Positions 53,668 to 62,740 are shown, numbered from the stretch's first letter. The stretch is 64,000 nt of DNA from Enterovibrio norvegicus DSM 15893 (GCF_900115495.1 NZ_FOWR01000002.1:157397-221396), one strand, 5' to 3'. Notes: generated by a model not told the origin, from the sequence alone. Translations and numbers: made by a program.

Positions 53668-56625
53668 TTAGCCCGAGTAAAAGAACGCAAAGTCGTTGGC
53701 GCTGATGTCTGCCGCATCAATTCCTTTGAGAAGAACATTGACGTCGGCATCACTGTATTGATTGCCACCTGAGGTGTATTCGCGGATGATCTGTACTAGG
53801 GTGTCGTCACCTTGCTGGGTCACGACGAAGTGATCGAAGTCCATATCAGCGTGGTAGTAATCATCGAAGGCGATTTTATCTTCGCCGATAACGAAGTCAG
53901 TGATGGTGTCTGTTTCAATGACAGCGTAGTTTGAACGATCGTCGTCTACGACGAAGGTATCAGCCCCTTCGCCGCCTGTGAGCGTATCAAAGCCTACGCC
54001 ACCTTCTAGTCGATCGGCACCGTTACCACCTTCCAACGTATCATTGCCATTTCGGCCAATCAGGGTGTCATTACCATTCCAGCCCACGATGTGGTCAGCC
54101 CCGTTTCTGCCAATCAAGGTAACGTTAAACAGGTCGCCTGAAATATCGTCAATGGCGGTGTTTTCGAAAGTGATGGATGCATTGCTAGAGGCCTCTAAGA
54201 CCACATCGTCTCCCATTTGATCGAGAAGACTACTGGCTCGAAAAACACCGTCTGCATCGAGATGATGAAGGCTTGCATTGTCGATGATATGGGTGAGGTT
54301 GACCGAATCATTGTCTGTTTCGAAATCGGTGATAGTGGTGTGATAGGTTAGATTTTGTGACAGGCTTTCACTGCGTCCTATGTCGAAGGTATCTGAACCT
54401 GCGCCCCCTGTGAGAGTGTGATTGCCTTGTTGTGTTACGAGAACATCATCACCCATGCCGCCATCGAGTTCATTGTTCCCGCCACCACTATTTAGCGTAT
54501 CATTACCTTCTTCACCAAAGAGCGTGTCGTTTCCGCCGTCGCCCAAAAGCACATCATTCCCTGCTCCGCCATTTATCGTATCATTGCCAGAGCCACCATC
54601 GAGTGTATCGTTACCACCGTTACCTTCAATGATGTCGTTACCTGATTTACCCAAGATTGTGTTAGCGGCTTCATCGCCAATTAACGTTTCGTTTCCATTA
54701 TTGCCAGTCACGACATAAGAAATTTGCTCACTTTCAAACGTAGAGGCGTCGACGTTTTTCAGGACGATGTGGAAGTATTCATTGAGTTCTAAAACGGTGG
54801 ATGAGCCGACTTGTTTCGTGGAAATCGTCGACAAGTCAAGGCCTTGTAAATTGTAAGAATAAAAGGCGATAGTTAATGTGTCATCGCCAACCGTGAAATC
54901 TTCAATCTGAGTAATTTGTATATCAGTAGAGGTGATATTGAAGGTTGAGAGGTTAGGTTGTCTCACTTCAAAGGTATCGTTACCTTCTCCGCCGACCAAA
55001 ATATCGTTACCTCCCGTCGAGATTATTGTGTCATTACCCGCACCACCATCTAAGTACTCATCTGCGCGTGAGCCGTCCTCCAATACGTTGTTAGCACTAT
55101 TACCGATTCGCTTGATATCGTTGGTGTCGTTATACCAACTCTGATCGGGGTGGGCTGCTGTTGAAAAACCCCAGTAGCTATCGGCATAGCTCTGCCAATC
55201 TCCAAGTCGATCGGAATACGTGTTTGCGCCTGTAAATGCAAAATCTGACGCACTGAGCTCATCCGCTTTGATCGTGTTTAGAATGATGGTTGAGCCATCT
55301 GACAGGGTGATGCGCGTTGTGATGCCATGCTGCTCGATGATGAGATCATCAATGCTATTCGCAAGGCTCGTATCAATGCTGATGGTGTCGATACCTTTTT
55401 CGAAATCGACAATACGGTCATGACCAATGGCTGCGGCCTCATTAGGGATGGCGTCTTCGCTGTGTAAAATCGAATGGCCAAAATGAAATATATCTGCACC
55501 GCTTCCGCCAATCAGAAGCTGGTCTTCACCGTTTCCTGACAAGTAATCGTCACCCGCGCCGCCGAAAAGGCGCGTGTTATTTGCTGTTGAGCCTTCGACG
55601 AGTAAAACGTCATCTCCACTTCCACCTTGCAATGTGTCGTTCTTTCCAAAGCTCACTAACACATCATTACCACTTCCGCCGCCAACTTGGTCGTCGCCAT
55701 AGCCTTCAACCCAGTCAGTGCCCGCGCCTCCAATGGCAACATCGGCAGTGTGTGCGTTGGCGAAAATAATATCTTTGCCACCGGCACCGATGGCCAGTTC
55801 GCTATCAATGATCGTATCGTCGCCTGACGCGCCATATGCGCGGTCATATCCGGAGCCACCATCTAGCGTATTATTGCCACTGCCTGCGAAGAGCGTGTCA
55901 TCCCCTTGATCGCCGATGAGCATGTCATCACCATCTTGACCATGCAGCGTGTCGTCGCCTTCATTACCATAAATGTAATCGTGACCTTCTCCGCCATAAA
56001 GGGTGTCGTTTCCTGCATTGGCAACGAGGGTATCATCGTCTGCACCGCCGTCTAGGATGTCATTGCCTGCACCGCCAGTGAGTTCGTCATCACCCGAACC
56101 GCCTTCAAGCTGGTCGTTTCCGGCATCGCCAGATATCTCATCATTTCCTTCTCCGCCAGAAAGAAAATCATCGCCAGCGCCACCATACAGGTGGTCATTG
56201 CCTTGATCACCGTAAAGGACATCGTTGTGCAGTCCGCCATAGAGGTAATCCACCCCTAAACTTCCGTAAAGCTCATCGTTTCCCCTCTCGCCATATAGAC
56301 GGTTAAGCCCATAGTAAGGGCCCGTTGGCGTGGTATCTGTCATGCCGTAGAGTTTATCGTCGCCATCGCCACCGTAAAGTGTATCAGAGCGCGAACCGCC
56401 ATAAAGTTCGTCATTGCCGCCGTAGCCATAGAGTGTGTCGTTGTAATCGAGTCCATAGATACGGTTATCGTTTTCATCACCATGAAGGGTGTCGTTTCCA
56501 TTGGTGCCAACAATGTCTGATAAAACACGGGGGGATAAGGCAGTGTTAACGGCGTCGTTCTGCAGCTCGTCGAGCGTCAGTGAGAGTGAATTTGGCTCAG
56601 ATAGATCTTGATCGTTGATGTTCAT
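53668..56625 (-). CDS. RTX calcium-binding repeat protein, type I secretion substrate
   Basis: 985 residues from the ATG at 56625, which has GGAGAAAGG upstream; 11 more codons are open. Nearly the whole chain is RTX nonapeptide repeats (GGxGxDxUx) in three main blocks, about residues 30-330, 510-565 and 650-760, with a further block before the C-terminus. No enzymatic domain is recognised. The C-terminal ~100 residues (GGEGADTFVVDDDRSNY, DFVIGEDKIAFDDY, ending in DFAFFYSG) look like a type I secretion signal. No ABC transporter, membrane fusion protein or TolC gene is near. A+T content and codon use look ordinary. Confidence 0.9.
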   Translation of the reverse strand: MNINDQDLSEPNSLSLTLDELQNDAVNTALSPRVLSDIVGTNGNDTLHGDENDNRIYGLDYNDTLYGYGGNDELYGGSRSDTLYGGDGDDKLYGMTDTTPTGPYYGLNRLYGERGNDELYGSLGVDYLYGGLHNDVLYGDQGNDHLYGGAGDDFLSGGEGNDEISGDAGNDQLEGGSGDDELTGGAGNDILDGGADDDTLVANAGNDTLYGGEGHDYIYGNEGDDTLHGQDGDDMLIGDQGDDTLFAGSGNNTLDGGSGYDRAYGASGDDTIIDSELAIGAGGKDIIFANAHTADVAIGGAGTDWVEGYGDDQVGGGSGNDVLVSFGKNDTLQGGSGDDVLLVEGSTANNTRLFGGAGDDYLSGNGEDQLLIGGSGADIFHFGHSILHSEDAIPNEAAAIGHDRIVDFEKGIDTISIDTSLANSIDDLIIEQHGITTRITLSDGSTIILNTIKADELSASDFAFTGANTYSDRLGDWQSYADSYWGFSTAAHPDQSWYNDTNDIKRIGNSANNVLEDGSRADEYLDGGAGNDTIISTGGNDILVGGEGNDTFEVRQPNLSTFNITSTDIQITQIEDFTVGDDTLTIAFYSYNLQGLDLSTISTKQVGSSTVLELNEYFHIVLKNVDASTFESEQISYVVTGNNGNETLIGDEAANTILGKSGNDIIEGNGGNDTLDGGSGNDTINGGAGNDVLLGDGGNDTLFGEEGNDTLNSGGGNNELDGGMGDDVLVTQQGNHTLTGGAGSDTFDIGRSESLSQNLTYHTTITDFETDNDSVNLTHIIDNASLHHLDADGVFRASSLLDQMGDDVVLEASSNASITFENTAIDDISGDLFNVTLIGRNGADHIVGWNGNDTLIGRNGNDTLEGGNGADRLEGGVGFDTLTGGEGADTFVVDDDRSNYAVIETDTITDFVIGEDKIAFDDYYHADMDFDHFVVTQQGDDTLVQIIREYTSGGNQYSDADVNVLLKGIDAADISANDFAFFYSG

Positions 56626-57244
56626 ACCTTTCTCCAAGTGATGCATGTCGCGAGTCATGAATGCGTTTTACTGTCGCGGACGTTAATGCTGAAAAAAATG
56701 GCTAATAATTGTTGTTTGCCACAGCACTAATTAGAAGCAAGGAGAGGGATGAAATCTGTAGTAGCTTTTAGACAGCCAAGCATCCTTTCGTCTAAGTTCA
56801 CAAAACAGTGCGAAAACATGCATAGATGACGGATTTCAAACAGATTAGATGCATATGGATGGGCTTTTGTGAAAGGGGGATGTGCACGATCACCGCACGC
56901 ATTGGAAAAAGTGGGAAAGACGCGCTGTGGTTGCGAAGGTCGCCAAAATGCGGAAGCGGTTGATGGGAGCCAATAACTGAATCTGACGTATCACTCTGTC
57001 GCATTTGTGGTTTGCTAAAAATACCTGTCGCTGTAATTCCCATGTCCCAATAACTCCCACAGTCGTTCCATTTCTAGCCTTCGCTTAACTTGACAGTATG
57101 TGAACTTTCATATAGTTTCGACTCGACATGTTATGGTTTTGACTCAATACTATAATATGTTAATCCTCCCTGAATTGGTAGGACAGTTAAGAGTTGATAA
57201 AAACACGAACTAGTTACTTAAAATGGAAGCAATGAGAGGCAAAT
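56626..57244. other. Long intergenic region between RTX and protoglobin genes
   Basis: About 620 bases with both divergent leaders. It includes a 36-base piece (57005-57040) similar to the right end of the 149-bp repeats. An open frame of 81 codons on the reverse strand has no family resemblance and is not called. Confidence 0.5.
57005..57040 (+). repeat. Fragment of the 149-bp repeat family (right end)
   Basis: 36 bases starting at TTGTGG and ending ATTCC match the last 36 bases of the copy at 60506-60654 at 28 positions. The rest of the element is not clearly present. Confidence 0.5.
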
Positions 57245-57910
57245 ATGAAGAGAGCAATATATGCAATTTTTAGTATTTCCATACTGTTGGGGTGCACAAC
57301 CACTGTCAGTGCAGGAAATAGTGGGAAAGGAGTGCCAGGCTACGATGCGGATTCCAAATCTCTAGAAAGGTCTCCCGTATCACAGGAAGAATTCGCACTT
57401 TTACAAAAAACGATCTTTTTTGGACCTGATGATGTGAAGGCTCTTCATCAAGCTCAAAAAATTCTCAAGCCTCAAATCAATGAAATTTTAGACACATGGT
57501 ATGGGTATGTTGGTGCGAACCCTCATTTACTTTATTACTTTTCGAACAAAGACACCCATGAAGCAAATGGCGAGTATTTATCACGTGTCCGTGCGCGTTT
57601 TGAGCAATGGATACTTGATTTGACGAGTGCGAATTATGATCAGCAATGGCTGGATTATCAGCATGAAATTGCGAAACGCCATCATCGTGTGGGTAAGAAT
57701 CGCGCTGATGATGTGAACTCCGTTGATCATATTGACTACCGCTACATGGTTGCGTTTATTTATCCCATCACAACCACAATTAAGCCGTTTTTAGCAAAAG
57801 GTAATACTTCACAAAAAGAAGCGGATGCAATGTACGAAGCGTGGAGAAAAGCGGTGATTTTGTCAGTTGTGCTTTGGACTCACCCTTATATTAAAGATGG
57901 TGATTTTTAG
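57245..57910 (+). CDS. Exported protoglobin (heme protein)
   Basis: 221 residues. The N-terminus (MKRAIYAIFSISILLGC, then TTTVSAGNS) is a signal with an LLGC lipobox, or alternatively a type I site at VSA. From about residue 30 it is a full protoglobin domain: VPGYDADS, FGPDDVKALHQAQKILKPQINEILDTWYGYVGANPHLLYYF, RARFEQWILD, and WLDYQHEIAKRHHRVGKN with the likely proximal histidine at 146, then YMVAFIYPITTTIKPFL. Protoglobins bind O2, CO and NO and are normally cytoplasmic. Single gene, followed by a hairpin. Confidence 0.9.
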   Translation: MKRAIYAIFSISILLGCTTTVSAGNSGKGVPGYDADSKSLERSPVSQEEFALLQKTIFFGPDDVKALHQAQKILKPQINEILDTWYGYVGANPHLLYYFSNKDTHEANGEYLSRVRARFEQWILDLTSANYDQQWLDYQHEIAKRHHRVGKNRADDVNSVDHIDYRYMVAFIYPITTTIKPFLAKGNTSQKEADAMYEAWRKAVILSVVLWTHPYIKDGDF

Positions 57911-58321
57911 GCGAGGTTGATTGAACGTTAGCTTTAAACGTTAACGCTAAACATAAAATACAGATGTACAGCCCTCCCAGTTTGATTATGGGGGGGCTAT
58001 TTTCGTGGCGTAATACCAGTTCATACACAGAAGAAAGAACGTAACGCTGCCCACCAGTTATCACTCTGCCAACGCTTGGCTTTTTAATGCGATCTTCCAA
58101 AAAAATGACTTAAGTGTCGGACTCTAAGAGCGCTGAATACTAAAGATGAACAATGCAAGACGCTCATCGCATGATAGAAAAATCGGAACAGTGCTGATTG
58201 CGCTGGATGAATACAAAAAACTACATTAACTCGTTGTTTAAAAATATAAATGTTGCATGGCTGTAATGCTTTGTAATGAACAAAATAGATCTTTTTAACC
58301 ATGATTTTATGTAGGAATACG
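57911..58321. other. Intergenic region between protoglobin and chitinase genes
   Basis: About 410 bases. A hairpin near 57970-57998 (AGCCCTCCC ... GGGGGGGCT, then ATTTT) is a probable terminator of the protoglobin gene. The rest is A+T-rich and carries the chitinase leader. A 104-codon reverse frame overlapping the chitinase start has no support. Confidence 0.5.
57970..57999 (+). terminator. Probable terminator of the protoglobin gene
   Basis: AGCCCTCCC and GGGGGGGCT with a loop of about 11 bases, then ATTTTC. Confidence 0.6.
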
Positions 58322-59587
58322 ATGAAGATAATGACACAAAGCCTAATCACATTAGGCTTGATGATTTCCTCAACCTGTTTAGCGCAATCACTCCCCAAAG
58401 ATCACGACTTTTTTTCCGGTGAATTTGGCCGATATCAACAAAACAGCGGAAAAGTTGTCGGGACATATATTGGAAATTGGATTGAACCCAGCGAAGTAAG
58501 CAAAATCAATGGCAACAACGTTACCCACCTGATTTATGCGTTTGTAGAGACATGCGGTGATAAGCAACGTGCGGTGCTCAATGAGGTGTGTGACAAGCTG
58601 GAAGATAACCAATTAGCGGTCAATGACAGCACCGTTGATACCACCTTTATTACTCAATTTAGTCGACTAAAGCAGCGATACCCTGATTTGAAAATTCTGC
58701 TTTCAATTGGCGGTGGTGGTCGTTCGGCGACATTTGAACAAGTCACCTCGAACAAAGAAAATAGCCAAGTTTTCATTCAATCAACACTCGACTATCTGGC
58801 TAAATATCCGGTATTTGACGGCATTGATATTGACTGGGAATACCCGTTAACCCATGAACAAGGCGCTGCGTTTGCCACGTTAATGAAAGATCTGCGTGTT
58901 GGGCTTGACCAACTTGGCGTAGAGCAGGGACGTAACTACATTAACTCAACCGCGGTTAATACCATTGACTACCTCACTCAATTCGTTGATTACACGCAAG
59001 TAGCGCCAAGCACAGACCTCATTTTCATGATGACGTATGATTTTTATGGCAGTTGGACTGAAAAGAACATTGGTCATCACACGAATTTAAAAAACCACCC
59101 AAACAACACTGAACAAGGCTATGGCCATAGTGTTGACGCTGCTGTGAATAAGTTCCTCTCTTTCGGCATTCCTGCAGACAAGCTCGTTATTGGTGTCGCT
59201 AAATATGCGAGAGGATGGCAAGGCGTTTCTGAGCATGAAAACGGAGGGCCATTTGGCACTGCAACCAGCGAGTTATACCCAAGCGCCATTGAAGAAGCAG
59301 GCGTGATGACCTATGCGACGCTTTACGACACCGTCTTGGGCCAAAAAGGGCAGGGTAAAGATGGATTTGAAATTCGTTACGACGCCAAATGTGAATGCCA
59401 TTACGCGTGGCGCGACAAAGATTCAGCCCTCATCACCTTTGACCACCCGATTGATGTTTACCAGAAAGCGCAATACGCCGTTAAACGAAACTTAGCAGGC
59501 GTATTTTCATGGGCATATCAACAAGACAACGGCGACTTATTGAATGCGATGAATGTTGGTATCGGGAATAAGGTTGAAACAAAGTAA
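58322..59587 (+). CDS. Glycoside hydrolase family 18 chitinase
   Basis: 421 residues from the ATG at 58322 (AGGA site). Sec signal MKIMTQSLITLGLMISSTCLA. A single GH18 domain: KVVGTYIGNWIEPSEV, LKILLSIGGGGRS, the active-site motif DGIDIDWE at 166-173 with Glu173 as acid, MMTYDFYGSW, and VFSWAYQQDNGD. No chitin-binding domain is attached. It cleaves chitin or chito-oligosaccharides outside the cytoplasm. Single gene in a region with repeats. Confidence 0.93.
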   Translation: MKIMTQSLITLGLMISSTCLAQSLPKDHDFFSGEFGRYQQNSGKVVGTYIGNWIEPSEVSKINGNNVTHLIYAFVETCGDKQRAVLNEVCDKLEDNQLAVNDSTVDTTFITQFSRLKQRYPDLKILLSIGGGGRSATFEQVTSNKENSQVFIQSTLDYLAKYPVFDGIDIDWEYPLTHEQGAAFATLMKDLRVGLDQLGVEQGRNYINSTAVNTIDYLTQFVDYTQVAPSTDLIFMMTYDFYGSWTEKNIGHHTNLKNHPNNTEQGYGHSVDAAVNKFLSFGIPADKLVIGVAKYARGWQGVSEHENGGPFGTATSELYPSAIEEAGVMTYATLYDTVLGQKGQGKDGFEIRYDAKCECHYAWRDKDSALITFDHPIDVYQKAQYAVKRNLAGVFSWAYQQDNGDLLNAMNVGIGNKVETK

Positions 59588-59656
59588 TTAGCGGCGAGAA
59601 CTGCAAGAAATCAATCCTGCCTATGCCCGTTGTTGATGCGAACTCATATGGGGTAA

Positions 59657-59705
59657 TCAAAATGGTTGGTCTAGAAAACGTATCGTTCTAGCGCCAACCA
59701 TTTTA
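59657..59705 (+). repeat. Short copy of the 149-bp repeat family (left, hairpin part)
   Basis: It starts at the same TCAAAATGGTTGG as the two complete copies and ends at CCAACCATT. AATGGTTGG pairs with CCAACCATT, and an inner CTAGAA pairs with TTCTAG, so it forms a long hairpin. About 12 bases of the inner part are missing relative to the others. Confidence 0.7.
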
Positions 59706-59843
59706 GCGTAAAGCGCATATTGGCTCTTCATTTCAGGGGCTTAATTTAATGGTCATTCGGTTGATGAAACCGCATTTCTTGTTCAAGAAATCAGGCGTTT
59801 ATTGTTAGATCTAGATACGATAGCCTAGTCGTACAAAAAGGGA

Positions 59844-60482
59844 ATGGACGAATTGATGAATATAGGGATATTTCTCATCGTGTTGGTGAGCATGTTTTGG
59901 GGTGTGTTTGCCTACAAGAAAAAGCGGAAAGCGCAGTTGGTTTTCATTGGGACTTATCGTTTCAATTCAGTGATTAAAAAGAAAGTCGCGAATAAATACC
60001 CGCATCTCACTGATCAAGATTTGATGTTAGTGATAGATGGCCTCAAAGATTATCTCACCATCTGCAATCAGGCGAACAAAAAGCAGGTTGCGATGCCTTC
60101 ACAGGTGGTTGACGTTGCTTGGCACGAGTTCATCTTGTTCACCAAGGAATACCAGCAGTTTTGTGATAAAGCGTTTGGACGGTTTCTTCACCACACACCG
60201 ACAGAAGCGATGAAAACCCCCACCTCCGCTCAAGAGGGGATCAAACGTGCTTGGCGCTTAGCTTGTGCAAGAGAAAGTATTAACCCAATTCACCCAGCTA
60301 AACTTCCACTGCTTTTTGCCATTGATGCGAAGCTCAATATCGAAGACGGTTTCATCTATTCGCTTGATTGTCAGAAAACGTCATCATCGTACTGCGCCAG
60401 CCATATTGGCTGCTCATCTGGCTGTGTGGGTTCGAGCTGCGCAAGTGGCGATGGCGGCGGAGGATGCGGTGGTGGGAGTTAG
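59844..60482 (+). CDS. Hypothetical membrane-anchored protein with Cys/Gly-rich tail
   Basis: 212 residues. One N-terminal membrane segment (IGIFLIVLVSMFWGVFA) and a basic stretch are followed by a soluble domain with QVVDVAWHEFILFTKEYQQFCDKAFGRFLHHTP, a motif found in glycine-rich-domain-type proteins, and a C-terminal tail with six cysteines ending in GGGGCGGGS. The function is unknown. The start is uncertain: a second ATG at 59856 is 4 codons downstream. A complete repeat copy lies 23 bases after the stop. Confidence 0.78.
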   Translation: MDELMNIGIFLIVLVSMFWGVFAYKKKRKAQLVFIGTYRFNSVIKKKVANKYPHLTDQDLMLVIDGLKDYLTICNQANKKQVAMPSQVVDVAWHEFILFTKEYQQFCDKAFGRFLHHTPTEAMKTPTSAQEGIKRAWRLACARESINPIHPAKLPLLFAIDAKLNIEDGFIYSLDCQKTSSSYCASHIGCSSGCVGSSCASGDGGGGCGGGS

Positions 60483-60505
60483 TGCCAGTCTCAGATCATT
60501 TGCAG

Positions 60506-60654
60506 TCAAAATGGTTGGCGATCAAACGATATGAAAAGCATGTTGTTCCAAAACCAACCATTTATCTTAAATTACCGTCTATGAGCTTGAGGGTACTGAA
60601 TGCATGTAACTGATAATGTTGTGCTTTTCTAAAAGTGCCTGTCCCCGCTATTCC
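60506..60654 (+). repeat. 149-bp dispersed repeat, copy A
   Basis: It begins TCAAAATGGTTGG and ends GTCCCCGCTATTCC. It is about 80 percent identical, ungapped, to the copy at 62591-62739, with the same length. An ATGGTTGG/CCAACCAT hairpin fills the first ~50 bases. There are no terminal inverted repeats. It ends 2 bases before the stop of the reverse gene. Confidence 0.85.
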
Positions 60655-60656
60655 TC

Positions 60657-61145
60657 TTATCCGCAATCTGGCCGAAAGCTAGGTAGGGTGTTATCTATTT
60701 TTTCACAACTCATGAAAATGTTGAGGTTTGCTTCACAGTAACTTTTTATTGCGACAAGAAGCGAGTCGGCGGTTTCAACTTTGCCACTATCTCGAAGGTG
60801 ACTTCGAACGATGAGCGCAGTCGCCATAGACTGCTCGTGAGTCTTCGTTGTTTGGTGTGTGATAGTACCCAGAAATAAGCTAGTTAAAGAGAGTGCTTCG
60901 GGTATATCTGACGAAAGTTCTCCGTCACAAGACGATTCAAGGGCGAGGGCGTTAGATACTTTTATGATTTCGTTTGCTTCATTGCTATAAGAGTATCGTG
61001 ATAAATCCAATTGGTTTTGAGCCATTTTTGAAATCAGTTGATTTTTGTGGTCTAAGATATCACTGACGAAATAGAGCCCAATGGTAAAGCAAAATGCTGC
61101 GCCCAAGGTGAACACGCTTAGTAATTTCATCCATTGTTTTAGCAA
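60657..61145 (-). CDS. Hypothetical membrane-anchored protein (162 residues)
   Basis: One N-terminal membrane segment (LLSVFTLGAAFCFTIGLYFVS) is followed by a helical soluble part with paired cysteines (Cys73 region, and SYCEAN, MSCEKI, RPDCG). I recognise no family. It lies between repeat copy A and an IS element; the stop touches the repeat. Base use is plain. A 60-codon frame directly upstream on the same strand is not called. Confidence 0.6.
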   Translation of the reverse strand: MLKQWMKLLSVFTLGAAFCFTIGLYFVSDILDHKNQLISKMAQNQLDLSRYSYSNEANEIIKVSNALALESSCDGELSSDIPEALSLTSLFLGTITHQTTKTHEQSMATALIVRSHLRDSGKVETADSLLVAIKSYCEANLNIFMSCEKIDNTLPSFRPDCG

Positions 61146-61530
61146 TTCAATATCCCTTTTCTACACATAGCAACCTTACCGAAGGCGGCGTATTCAAGTA
61201 AGGTCAGTTTCTTGCGTTGATTACAAAACGTCCTCTTACTCTCGCTTCCATACATGTGTGGCTTACCTTCAATTGTTCGCCCGATACCTGAATATTCAAA
61301 GTGATGGTAACAGTATCTCACGCTAATTAGTCTTTTATGTCAGAGGCATACGGAGTGATTCACAGTTTATAGGTTCTAGCTGCCATTGCTTGGAGAACGT
61401 TGCTAAGGGTATCGCTGGGCTTGTTCGTCTACCCATAAAGAAATGATCGCCGAACACAACGTGAAACGCAGTGATAGTAAGGGGTTGCGTCGATACTGAT
61501 GAGGGATGAGCGGGGTTTAGTCATTAGTGA
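61146..61530. other. Region upstream of the IS element
   Basis: About 385 bases without a convincing gene; a 60-codon reverse frame (61139-61321) has no family resemblance. The stretch 61430-61500 could be worn coding remnant. The final 9 bases, CATTAGTGA (61522-61530), are the left target duplication of the IS. Confidence 0.4.
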
Positions 61531-62581
61531 GGCGTTGTTTCCTAAATCATTGAACTAATCCCAATAGTAGCGATCAGATCATCAGAGTCTGCAAACGAGT
61601 GACGATGAAGAGTAAAGCCAAGTACAAAATCAGCAACTGGAAGCAATACAATCAAGCATTGATTAATAGAGGTTCAGTCACCTTTTGGGTTGATGAAGCC
61701 GCTATCCAGAGTTGGCACTGCAAAGAGCATCATGGCAAACGAGGAAGAGGCTTTACCTTTACCGATAGTGCCATTGAAACTGCGCTAATGATTAAAGGCA
61801 TTTTCAAGCTCCCTTTGCGCGCCCTTCAGGGCTTTCTTGACTCGATATTTGTCCTGATGGACGTGCCGCTGAAATCGCCGTCATACAGCTGCATCAGCAA
61901 GCGGGCAAAGACCGTTGAAGTTCAATATAGGTTACCCAGTCGTGGACCTATTGCGCATGTTGTTATTGATGCAACAGGCTTAAAGGTGTTCGGCGAGGGA
62001 GAGTGGAAAATGCGCAAGCATGGCAAGGAAAAGCGCCGTATTTGGCGAAAGCTACACCTTGCGATTGACACCAGTTCACATGAGGTCATTTCAGCTGTCA
62101 TCAGCTTAGAGTCTGTCGGTGACAATGAAGCGTTGCCGACGTTGCTCAATCCATTACGCCGAAAAATCGCTCAGGTCAGTGCCGACGGCGCTTACGATAC
62201 AAAAGCCTGTCATCAAGTGTTGAGGAGAAAAGGCATAAAACCGACCATTCCACCGCGCAGCAATGCTGGCTATTGGGAAGACGGCCATCCTCGAAATGAA
62301 GCCGTCAGCGCCTTGAAATCAGGTCAGTTGGAAGAGTGGAAACGAGAAACGGATTACCACCAACGTTCCTTGTCAGAAACGGGGATGTATCGGTACAAAA
62401 AGTTACTCAGTCCACAACTGGCCCTGCGAGATTACGATGCACAAGTCGGCGAAGCACTGGCAAACGTGAAAGCAATGAACAAAGTCATAAGACTAGGTAT
62501 GCCTGTCAGTTACCGAGTTGAGTAATACGGTTAACACTCGTTGGATCAGCACGTTAGGTGACTGATTTGATCAACAACGCC
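61531..62581 (+). mobile_element. IS5-family (IS903 group) insertion sequence
   Basis: 1051 bp. Left end GGCGTTGTTTCCTAAATC and the complement of the right end GGCGTTGTTGATCAAATC match at 14 of 18 positions, similar to the IS903 terminus. The element is flanked by a perfect 9-bp direct repeat, CATTAGTGA (61522-61530 and 62582-62590), the size made by IS903. One transposase gene with intact frame and DDE residues fills it. Confidence 0.95.
61605..62525 (+). CDS. IS5-family transposase
   Basis: 306 residues from the ATG at 61605 (a GTG two codons upstream is possible). It begins with KYKISNWKQYNQALINRGSVTFW, as in IS903-group transposases. Catalytic acids: Asp in VVIDATGLKVFG, Asp in VSADGAYDTK, and Glu in the Y(2)R(3)E(6)K motif (YHQRSLSETGMYRYK). 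The frame is intact, so the element may be active. Confidence 0.95.
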   Translation: MKSKAKYKISNWKQYNQALINRGSVTFWVDEAAIQSWHCKEHHGKRGRGFTFTDSAIETALMIKGIFKLPLRALQGFLDSIFVLMDVPLKSPSYSCISKRAKTVEVQYRLPSRGPIAHVVIDATGLKVFGEGEWKMRKHGKEKRRIWRKLHLAIDTSSHEVISAVISLESVGDNEALPTLLNPLRRKIAQVSADGAYDTKACHQVLRRKGIKPTIPPRSNAGYWEDGHPRNEAVSALKSGQLEEWKRETDYHQRSLSETGMYRYKKLLSPQLALRDYDAQVGEALANVKAMNKVIRLGMPVSYRVE

Positions 62582-62590
62582 CATTAGTGA

Positions 62591-62739
62591 TCAAAATGGT
62601 TGGCAATCAAACAATATGAAAAGGATATCGTTCCAAGGCCGACCATTCATCTTTACTAAGCGTCTTTGAGCTTGGGGGCACTGAATGTATTCAACTGATA
62701 ATATTGTGCTTTTCTAAAAGTGCCTGTCCCCGCTATTCC
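62591..62739 (+). repeat. 149-bp dispersed repeat, copy B
   Basis: Same ends and length as copy A. It begins directly after the right target duplication of the IS and ends at the truncated attC. The hairpin is less perfect (CCGACCAT for CCAACCAT). Confidence 0.85.
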
Positions 62740-62740
62740 C

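Noticed and set aside
53978..56500. Repeated DNA that could be taken for a CRISPR or satellite array
   Set aside because: The period follows the 9-residue RTX repeat, the sequence varies at third positions and lies in a coding frame; there are no spacers.
53978..56549. Many open frames on the strand opposite the RTX gene, rich in Ser, Pro and His
   Set aside because: They are shadows of the repeated Gly-Asn-Asp codons of the RTX gene and have no own family signals.
56798..57043. 81-codon reverse frame between the RTX and protoglobin genes
   Set aside because: No recognisable domain, overlaps the repeat fragment, and no good ribosome binding site was seen.
58084..58398. 104-codon reverse frame over the chitinase start
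   Set aside because: Antisense to a clear signal peptide and promoter region of the chitinase gene.
61139..61321. 60-codon reverse frame upstream of the 162-residue gene
   Set aside because: Overlaps the start of that gene and resembles no family; kept as doubtful.
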